A stretch of 6,753 nucleotides of DNA, taken from Paracoccaceae bacterium. GTDB taxonomy: Bacteria; Pseudomonadota; Alphaproteobacteria; Rhodobacterales; Rhodobacteraceae. Positions 1 to 4,883 of the stretch are shown here, piece after piece. The position numbers and the translations under genes were made by a program. The DNA is taken from the NCBI GenBank assembly GCA_026709725.1, contig JAPOSK010000556.1:1-6753 (forward strand). The letters are read 5' to 3'. Position 1 is the stretch's first letter; the number at the start of each line of letters is the position of its first letter. A model generated the notes under the pieces. It was not told the DNA's origin. It saw only the letters and a program-made list of their open reading frames with translations, and ran no database searches.

Positions 1-15
1 GTCCACTCCGTGGAC
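1..15. repeat. Short inverted repeat at the left edge
   Basis: GTCCAC and GTGGAC form a perfect six-base stem around a three-base TCC loop. No T-tract follows, so it is not a convincing intrinsic terminator. Reading frame 1 from the edge stays open to a TGA at 22-24, so these bases could be the last codons of an upstream plus-strand gene, but eight codons are too few to judge. Confidence 0.3.
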
Positions 16-224
16 ATCGACTGACTGCAGATGCCGGTGGGTGACGAGAAATCTGCGAATACCGCTCTCGCACTGCTGCGATGCAGGGGGGCATGCGTCT
101 CATATGGTGTGAACAGGCACAGGCAACCATCCCGAAGGCGACGCCCAGTTTGGGCACATCAATCAACTGACTTTGCTCCATGCACCGATCACATGCGGGA
201 GAAGCGGCAAGGGGACCCGACATC

Positions 225-262
225 TCAAGGCGTGCGGACATCTCTCTTCGGGGAGACCTTGA
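225..262 (+). repeat. Nested hairpin with UUCG tetraloop
   Basis: The inner stem pairs TCTCTC (241-246) with GGGAGA (251-256) around TTCG. This gives a C(UUCG)G-closed tetraloop, one of the most stable RNA hairpin caps; one of the six pairs is a G-U wobble. The outer stem pairs TCAAGG (225-230) with CCTTGA (257-262). It is continuous on the right and carries a ten-base bulge (231-240) on the left. This could be a folded element in a leader transcript or part of a small RNA. There is no downstream T-run, so a classical terminator is unlikely. Confidence 0.4.
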
Positions 263-384
263 TCAGGTGCTGCCAGATGTTGCAGGTTGAGCAAAAAAGA
301 AAAGTTGCATAAGTGCAGGTCAGGTAAATTTCAGCATCATCCGGGGCATCCCCCAAGGGTATTGCGCCTCAGGCTGGAAGTGGG

Positions 385-397
385 GAATCCTGAAACA
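385..397 (+). repeat. 13-base direct repeat, copy 1 (upstream of ruvX)
   Basis: GAATCCTGAAACA occurs here and again at 2248-2260 upstream of the PcfJ-like gene. The similarity runs a little further, with CCTGG following here and TCCGG there. Both copies lie in non-coding leaders, and in both the CTGAA core starts a hairpin arm. A single 13-base match in a window of this size could arise by chance. Confidence 0.35.
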
Positions 398-424
398 CCT
401 GGACGATTGGACAATGTGCTTCAG
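390..424 (+). repeat. Imperfect hairpin upstream of ruvX
   Basis: CTGAAACAC (390-398) pairs with GTGCTTCAG (416-424) over eight of nine positions, with one A-C mismatch and a 17-base loop. It lies 57 bases before the most upstream ruvX start. Its left arm overlaps the 13-base repeat shared with the PcfJ-like leader. Role unknown. Confidence 0.35.
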
Positions 425-429
425 ACCTG

Positions 430-441
430 CCGGCATGCCGG
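430..441. repeat. 12-bp perfect palindrome
   Basis: CCGGCATGCCGG is a perfect palindrome 40 bp before the upstream ruvX start. It could be a protein-binding site or chance in GC-rich DNA. No second copy was seen in the window. Confidence 0.3.
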
Positions 442-467
442 GGCGCGTTTCAAGGCAAGCAGCTCCC

Positions 468-472
468 GGAAG
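468..472 (+). promoter_or_regulatory. Possible Shine-Dalgarno for the GTG start of ruvX
   Basis: GGAAG lies nine bases before the GTG at 482. Neither alternative start (ATG 518 or ATG 545) has a comparable purine-rich site at the right distance, so this is the main sequence argument for the longer form of ruvX. Confidence 0.35.
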
Positions 473-481
473 TAATGGCAA

Positions 482-1006
482 GTGATTGAGTCGTGTGGAA
501 CACCATGCTGCCAAACAATGGCAATTGAGATTGCGCTCTCAGATATGACCGTCCCGAAAAATGGCGGGATTCTTGTTGGTATTGATACCGGGGAAAGGCG
601 TGTCGGTGTTGCCGTCTCCGATACCGGTCTCGCTGTTGCCAGCCCCCTGAATGTCTATGATCGCAAGGGCGGCAGAAAAGATGTGCAGGCCCTGATCAGG
701 ATTCTTGGCAACCGGGTGGTTGGTGGGCTGATTTTTGGATTGCCGGTCAATATGGACAGCAGTGAAGGGCCCAAAAGTCAATCTGCCCGTGATTATGCAA
801 AATACCTTGCGGGTGAATTGAATGTATCCTTCACGATGGTCGATGAGCGCCTGACAACCGTTGTCGCCGAAATGTCTCTCATCGCAACTGGAACCAGCCG
901 GAAGCGGCGGCGTGAAATCATCGACAGCATTGCAGCGTGCCTTATCCTGCAGACCGCGCTTGATCGTCTGCAGTTTCGCAGGGGGCCTGCCGGCGAATCA
1001 GGCTGA
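482..1006 (+). CDS. ruvX: YqgF/RuvX family Holliday junction resolvase-like protein
   Basis: This is a small cytoplasmic protein of the RNase H-like fold. The family is described as a putative Holliday junction resolvase and also as acting in 16S rRNA 5'-end maturation. Residues from the GTG start show the family signature in order: GIDTGERRVGVAVSD (33-47, first acidic residue D35), GLPVNMDSSEGPKSQ (86-100), DERLTT (121-126, E122), and IIDSIAACLILQ (146-157, D148). All three expected acidic active-site residues are present. The protein has 174 residues from GTG 482, or 162 from ATG 518, the latter closer to the usual length. ATG 518 gives a family-like N-terminus (MAIEIALSD), whereas GTG 482 has the better ribosome binding site, so the start is unsettled. 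The gene converges on dusA. The usual alphaproteobacterial partner gatC is not next to it on either side in the window. Confidence 0.93.
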   Translation: MIESCGTPCCQTMAIEIALSDMTVPKNGGILVGIDTGERRVGVAVSDTGLAVASPLNVYDRKGGRKDVQALIRILGNRVVGGLIFGLPVNMDSSEGPKSQSARDYAKYLAGELNVSFTMVDERLTTVVAEMSLIATGTSRKRRREIIDSIAACLILQTALDRLQFRRGPAGESG

Positions 1007-1048
1007 GTCTTCTCATCGCCCTCCCGGCTGACCTGCATGACAGAATGA

Positions 1049-1091
1049 GGGTCGTGCATGACCCGGCAACGCGGATGGGCGGACTCCATCC
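1049..1091. terminator. Two small hairpins between convergent ruvX and dusA
   Basis: GGGTC (1049-1053) pairs with GACCC (1060-1064), and GGATGG (1073-1078) pairs with CCATCC (1086-1091) around a seven-base loop. The second lies six bases past the dusA stop, where a terminator for dusA would sit. Neither is followed by a T-run on either strand, so any terminator role, possibly bidirectional, is inferred from position only. Confidence 0.35.
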
Positions 1092-1097
1092 GACTTC

Positions 1098-2129
1098 TCA
1101 TGCGGAGGTGTGACTCTCCCGGAGTTCTCGAACATCTGCGTAGGTCTTGAGGAGATATGCGGAACCACCATCATTGACGGCTTCTTGATCAGACAATGCC
1201 GCCCGCCAGATCCCGGCACCGGGCTGACCGGCAGGCAATCCGAGCATATGCCGCGTGATCTGGCAGGGCCTGACGCCCTGATGCATGGCCCGGTCAATAT
1301 AGTCGGCCATTGATGCCACGACTGCATCAGGGCAAGCCGATTGACCCCTACCGAAAACATCACGGTCAGCAGTGCCAAGGATCGCCATGGGATCGCGATA
1401 TGCCATCCGGCCAATCATGACGCCGTCAAGACCATCCTCAATCTCGCCCAAAGCCTGTTCAAGACTGACGATGCCACCATTCAGGCAAAGACTGAGTTCG
1501 GGAAAACTCTGCTTCATGCGATGAACAAGCGGATAATTCAGCGGTGGGACCGTCCGGTTCTGTTTGGGACTGAGACCGTTGAGCAAGGCCTTGCGGGCAT
1601 GAATGATCACGCGCCTGACGCCCCGCTCTGCCATGACTTCCAGAAACCGGGGCAGCTGCTCTTCAGGATCATGATCATCAATGCCAATCCGACATTTCAC
1701 TGTGGCCTCCAGCTCGGGTGCTCCGTCTTGAAGAGCCTCAACGCAATCCGCGACAATCTGCGGTCTGGCCATGAGAACAGCGCCGAAACTTCCCTTTTTG
1801 ACTCTTGGGGAAGGACAGCCGACATCGAGGTTCACTCCATCAACTCCTTCCGTGGCGGCGGCGGCGGCAGCACTGCGCATTGACCTTGGATCGCAGCCGC
1901 CCAACTGGAGAGCGACCGGATGTTCATCGGGGTCAATGCTCAGGAACCTTGCAGGATGTCCATGCGTGATGGCATTCACATGAATCATCTCGGTATAGAG
2001 CAATGCATGCCTTGAGATCTGACGATGCAGATAGCGGCAATGGCGATCCGTGTATCCCATCATCGGAGCAACGGAAAGTCGGCTGTGCTGATGGAGAGTG
2101 AAAGTCATTTCGGGTATGGACACTGTCAT
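1098..2129 (-). CDS. dusA: tRNA-dihydrouridine synthase A
   Basis: This is an FMN-dependent enzyme that reduces specific uridines in the tRNA D-loop (U20/U20a for DusA) with NADPH. Residue numbers count from the longest possible start, at 2165. SVAPMMGYTDRHCRY (31-45) is the flavin-barrel entry. YTEM (57-60) and HPVALQLGG (82-90) follow. VNLDVGCPSPRVKKGSFGA (111-129) contains the active-site Cys117. VKCRIGID (156-163), HARKALLNGLSPKQNR (189-204) and CLNGGI (227-232) follow, then DGVMIGRMAYRDP (247-259). The HARKA/GLSPK pattern separates DusA from DusB and DusC. GYTD replaces the more usual DWTD or DYTD. Starts at 2165, 2129 and 2108 are all possible. I chose 2129 because an AGGA lies three bases before it, closer than ideal. 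This gives 343 residues, normal for the family. A run of seven alanines (residues 99-105 or so) is encoded partly by a GCC repeat. The gene is divergent from the PcfJ-like gene. Confidence 0.95.
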   Translation of the reverse strand: MTVSIPEMTFTLHQHSRLSVAPMMGYTDRHCRYLHRQISRHALLYTEMIHVNAITHGHPARFLSIDPDEHPVALQLGGCDPRSMRSAAAAAATEGVDGVNLDVGCPSPRVKKGSFGAVLMARPQIVADCVEALQDGAPELEATVKCRIGIDDHDPEEQLPRFLEVMAERGVRRVIIHARKALLNGLSPKQNRTVPPLNYPLVHRMKQSFPELSLCLNGGIVSLEQALGEIEDGLDGVMIGRMAYRDPMAILGTADRDVFGRGQSACPDAVVASMADYIDRAMHQGVRPCQITRHMLGLPAGQPGAGIWRAALSDQEAVNDGGSAYLLKTYADVRELRESHTSA

Positions 2130-2195
2130 GAATCCTGTGGGCGGGACCGTTGCATCCGTCAGCATGGTTTTTCGGTACTGTCAGCGGAATCAGAT

Positions 2196-2206
2196 CGTGA
2201 TTCACG
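2196..2206. promoter_or_regulatory. Operator-like inverted repeat between dusA and the PcfJ-like gene
   Basis: CGTGA-T-TCACG is a perfect 11-bp interrupted palindrome, 31 bp upstream of the longest dusA start and about 110 bp upstream of the PcfJ-like start. Its GTGA/TCAC half-sites recur in the longer inverted repeat at 2235-2289. Its place in a divergent intergenic region would suit a regulator site, but no -35/-10 promoter could be recognised with confidence on either strand. Confidence 0.3.
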
Positions 2207-2234
2207 TTTTGGCAGCATGCCGACCGGATCGCTT

Positions 2235-2289
2235 TGTGATAGGGTGCGAATCCTGAAACATCCGGTTTTCAGCGGGCCGCTCTATCACA
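2235..2289 (+). repeat. Long two-tier hairpin in the PcfJ-like gene leader
   Basis: TGTGATAG (2235-2242) and CTATCACA (2282-2289) are perfect complements. Allowing two G-U wobbles, the stem extends to 12 pairs (2235-2246 with 2278-2289). Inside it, CTGAAA (2253-2258) pairs with TTTCAG (2267-2272) around an eight-base loop. A competing small palindrome, AGCGGGCCGCT (2271-2281), overlaps the right side. The structure ends 25 bases before the PcfJ-like start codon. It has no T-run, so it is more like a leader RNA fold or a paired operator than a terminator. The stretch TGCGAATCC inside resembles a piece of cobalamin riboswitches, but the rest of that motif is absent. Confidence 0.45.
2248..2260 (+). 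repeat. 13-base direct repeat, copy 2 (upstream of PcfJ-like gene)
   Basis: GAATCCTGAAACA repeats the sequence at 385-397. Here its CTGAAA core is the left arm of the inner stem of the 2235-2289 hairpin. Confidence 0.35.
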
Positions 2290-2305
2290 GATACCCGAAT
2301 TTTGC

Positions 2306-2311
2306 AGAGGG
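2306..2311 (+). promoter_or_regulatory. Ribosome binding site of the PcfJ-like gene
   Basis: AGAGGG lies three bases before ATG 2315, a little close but a good Shine-Dalgarno match. It supports this ATG over the internal ones. Confidence 0.5.
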
Positions 2312-2314
2312 TGT

Positions 2315-4390
2315 ATGAAATTCTTCTCTTACACGGAAAAGAAACGCATCATTGGCTTTGCCTTTCTGCAGACTGTTCTGTCAGGTCGTGCCCTCATTTC
2401 AGATTCCGTGACGCTTTGCCTGCAGCCGGGGTCTCATTCAGTATCCGGCTGGTATGGCCAGAACATCGGCCTTCCGGTCATGCACGCCACATCGCTGCAT
2501 GCAGCACTTCACATCCCCGAATCGCTCCATGGCAAGGACGGAACACCCGCCATGCTTGTGCAATTGCTCACTGCATTTGCCCTCTCGCTTGCCACAAACC
2601 GGACGCTCGTCAAGGACTCCCCCGCAGAAGCAGAAACACGCACCAATGAAGCGTACAACGAACTGTTTCCCGAGTTTGCTGACACCATCCTCTCTTCAGT
2701 CCCATCTGGTGAAAGCGGCCGGAATATCACTCTTGCACCTGATCTCGTTGACTTCGGAGTGAACTCCGGACTGGTTGCCGGAACGGGGACAGGTCTCAGG
2801 CCCGCTGACCAGGTCATCACCATCGAAATGGGCATGGATTGCTGTGCACTTGATGCCAATATTCAATTCATGAAAACAATTGAGCGCCTTGATCTCAGCC
2901 ATCTGTGGCCGGAGAAAGACCTTGATCTCGCAGTCGCAGAACAGGCCCTTCGATCAACTGCCACCGTCAAGCCATCAACCGTCTGGTTCTACAGCAACGC
3001 TGCTGATCCGGCGCACGCATACCGATTGCAGGCCGCAGCATCATACCCGCTTCTGGCAGAACTGCTTGCCGAAACACCGACGATGAGGGCAGCCATCGAC
3101 TCGGGCTCCCCGCTCGGGCCTGTCATCGCCGAAGAGACAGGGCTCACAATGGCCAAACTCAAGCGGCTGGGCAGGATTGAGTTGGCGACCGATGAGGTCC
3201 CGGAGCCGAATTTCGAGAGAATGACCCCGACAGTGATGCAGCATTCGGACCTGCGGAGTCTCCTGAATCTTTGCTGTCGGGTTGATAGCGGCTGGGTCCC
3301 CAACAGCACGGAATCCTGGATCCCGTTGCAGGGTCTTTACACCTGTCTGTCAGAACCGCTTGCCATACAATACGGGCAGGATGCAATTGACCTCCTCATG
3401 CCTGCCAGAGGGCAGTGGTTGTCCTATACCGCCAAACTCGCCGATGAGGTTGAGGTTGAACATGAGCATTTTGATGCACGGGCGATGCAGATCGTTGCTG
3501 ATGATCTTGCCAGCTTCGTGGACGATTTTCTCTATTCGGTTCTGCTGCCTCAACTTCTGCACTTCAGGATACAGGGCGGCGACAGACTTCCCTATCCGAC
3601 AACCGGGATGCTGATCGCTGCCGGGCAGGCCGCATTCAACATGTTTTCCGGGGTCGGTCAGGATCGAATCAGGATCCTGATGCGGCATGCAAGGCGGTGG
3701 CAGAATCGGATGCAGTCACTCTATGCAATCCAGCAACAGAATTCACAGGCCCCGGACATGGATGAGAAAAAACGGATCAGAACCTGCAAAAACTGGCCGG
3801 CACTGGCTGACGATTTCACGACGTCTGCAGGATATGTTGTTCGCTGCCTGAACACAGTCGCAAGTCTCAAGGAAGAATCCCGTCGACTGCATCATTGCGT
3901 CGGCAAACTCTACGTTACGCCTGCACGGTATGGGACAACGCATCTCTTCTCGATTCAGAATGCCGGCGGCGATCGCAGTTTCTCGACATTCGAGGTCAGG
4001 CGTCCTCTTTCCATCGAATTCGAGAAGGCGATCCGTGATATCTCTGTTGTGCAACACAAGGCATCATCCAACAGGAAGCCGGGCCCCAAACTCAGAGCCG
4101 CACTTGCGGAATGGATGTCCGGCATGACATCCGGTGCCATCGACTTGAATTTACAGGATGTTGTCGAGTGGTTTGAGAAGGCCCGGAGCGTTCGGCCCGT
4201 TCCTGACCAGAGCGATTCAAGCCGAATCAGTCCCCGGGAGGCATGGGACAGGATCCTGAAGACACGCTGGCAGGATTCAGATGTCAGTCCCACAATCTGC
4301 AACGAGTGGTACCGCCATATCCTCCCGCGCCAGTTCACGACACCCGATCAATTGCGCACCGAGAAGCACATTCTTGAACTTGGCCTGTAA
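2315..4390 (+). CDS. PcfJ-domain protein, function unknown
   Basis: This is a 691-residue soluble protein; no signal peptide or clear membrane segment stands out. The recognisable part is the C-terminal PcfJ-like domain. KEESRRLHHCVGKLY (517-531 or so, with H526, H527 and C528) is followed by a beta-rich stretch HLFSIQNAGGDRSFSTFEVRR in family style, then VVQHKASSNRKP (around 578-589, Q580/H581). This follows the family pattern LHHCVG ... TLE ... VQ-RG-N. Upstream, a helical block from about 237 to 285 (RLQAAASYPLLAELL, then AIDSGSPLGPVIAEETGL) resembles the N-terminal region of alphaproteobacterial PcfJ-like proteins as I remember them. Residues 1-180 I do not recognise. PcfJ is named from the enterococcal conjugative plasmid pCF10, where its role is poorly defined. 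No PcfK, relaxase or type IV secretion gene is nearby, so a conjugation role here is not supported. The gene stands alone behind a structured leader and ends 17 bases from the Uma2 remnant. Confidence 0.75.
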   Translation: MKFFSYTEKKRIIGFAFLQTVLSGRALISDSVTLCLQPGSHSVSGWYGQNIGLPVMHATSLHAALHIPESLHGKDGTPAMLVQLLTAFALSLATNRTLVKDSPAEAETRTNEAYNELFPEFADTILSSVPSGESGRNITLAPDLVDFGVNSGLVAGTGTGLRPADQVITIEMGMDCCALDANIQFMKTIERLDLSHLWPEKDLDLAVAEQALRSTATVKPSTVWFYSNAADPAHAYRLQAAASYPLLAELLAETPTMRAAIDSGSPLGPVIAEETGLTMAKLKRLGRIELATDEVPEPNFERMTPTVMQHSDLRSLLNLCCRVDSGWVPNSTESWIPLQGLYTCLSEPLAIQYGQDAIDLLMPARGQWLSYTAKLADEVEVEHEHFDARAMQIVADDLASFVDDFLYSVLLPQLLHFRIQGGDRLPYPTTGMLIAAGQAAFNMFSGVGQDRIRILMRHARRWQNRMQSLYAIQQQNSQAPDMDEKKRIRTCKNWPALADDFTTSAGYVVRCLNTVASLKEESRRLHHCVGKLYVTPARYGTTHLFSIQNAGGDRSFSTFEVRRPLSIEFEKAIRDISVVQHKASSNRKPGPKLRAALAEWMSGMTSGAIDLNLQDVVEWFEKARSVRPVPDQSDSSRISPREAWDRILKTRWQDSDVSPTICNEWYRHILPRQFTTPDQLRTEKHILELGL

Positions 4391-4407
4391 TGACCCCGAA
4401 TTGAATC

Positions 4408-4883
4408 TCACGACAGCACCGGCCCCACAATGTCCCGCACCAGTCCGAAATGCCCGGGATTCTCCCCGCCGTCTTCCGCCCTCTCTTCGTAAGTCGAAAG
4501 TGTCGCAAGCGGAAAGGTGATGACATCAAAAGGCGGTCGGGAGACCGATGCATCATCAACCAGCGTCGCCGGCAAAACCCACTGCCCCTTCTACAGATTG
4601 AAAATCTCCAGAGGTTTAGGCCAAGATTGACAAACCACAAATGCGACACACCTTCGCGTGCATGGATGTCACGCTTCTCGTTCCTGTCAATGCGGCGGGT
4701 TGAAGACGAGAGCGCCTTGCAAACCCAATCGGGGGCGACCTCGAAATAAGCCACATCCAGATAGTCCGGCATCGTCCTGCTCCGCCAGCCCGCGAGATCG
4801 GGTACCAGGATATCCTCGCCGAGGTGCAGTTCCGGCTCAAAGACAATGTGCCAGCCGCCGGAACCACCATCACCCGGGTCCAA
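4408..4883 (-). pseudogene. Degenerate Uma2-family (DUF820) endonuclease gene
   Basis: Uma2 proteins are small PD-(D/E)XK nucleases, usually near 190 residues, and often occur in many copies in cyanobacteria and some proteobacteria. The first frame (4883 down to about 4626) reads GGWHIVFEPELHLGEDILV, then PDLAGWRSRTMP, APDWVCKALSSST, HAREGVSHLWFVN, all Uma2-like. Homology then continues in another frame from about 4614 (PLEIFNL, stop, KGQWVLPATLVDD, RPPFDVITFPLATL) to a TGA at 4408-4410. Four lesions are visible. The first 60-80 residues are absent. The expected catalytic Glu of CEVLSPST is Lys. A net one-base deletion or equivalent lies within about 4612-4628. An in-frame TAG lies at 4591-4593. 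A TTG at 4881-4883 opens the first frame but is not a credible native start. The first frame alone would run on to 4335, antisense into the PcfJ-like gene, with low-complexity basic sequence. Confidence 0.85.
4534..4547. repeat. Small perfect hairpin inside the Uma2 remnant
   Basis: CGGTC (4534-4538) and GACCG (4543-4547) pair around GGGA. It lies within former coding sequence (SVSRPP) and has no T-run, so it is probably incidental, though it could slow transcription from either side. Confidence 0.2.

Larger units (their letters stand above)
1..481. other. Gene-poor leader region upstream of ruvX
   Basis: I support no gene here. Short open frames exist on both strands, for example 31-312 and 287-475 on plus, and a minus frame open from about 262 to the left edge. 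Their translations are rich in Arg, Cys, His and Pro, show no domain I recognise, and lack a good ribosome binding site. The stretch does hold several inverted repeats, listed separately: 1-15, 225-262, 390-424 and 430-441. It may be the tail of an upstream gene plus a long untranslated leader, or it may contain an unrecognised small RNA. I looked for and did not find the hallmarks of tRNA, tmRNA, RNase P RNA, SRP RNA or a cobalamin riboswitch. Confidence 0.5.

Noticed and set aside
2..262. Minus-strand frame open to the left edge
   Set aside because: The translation was read by hand and shows scattered Cys, His, Met and Arg with no recognisable family. It could be a truncated gene but nothing supports it.
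31..312. Plus-strand 93-residue frame before ruvX
   Set aside because: No ribosome binding site, an Arg/Cys-rich unnatural composition and no recognisable domain.
300..475. Possible SRP or 6S RNA near GGTCAGG at 319-325
   Set aside because: The conserved SRP loop (GGAAG followed by AAGCAGCC) does not follow, and no 6S-type long closing stem could be built.
1341..1883. Plus-strand 180-residue open frame
   Set aside because: It lies entirely antisense to dusA, whose conserved motifs cover the same bases. The translation shows no family features.
2241..2275. Possible cobalamin riboswitch (TGCGAATCC stretch)
   Set aside because: The conserved B12-box and the other core segments are absent nearby, and the downstream gene has no cobalamin link.
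4335..4407. 3' extension of the first Uma2 frame into the PcfJ-like gene
   Set aside because: Uma2 similarity in that frame ends near 4626. The rest is out-of-frame translation antisense to the PcfJ-like C-terminus.
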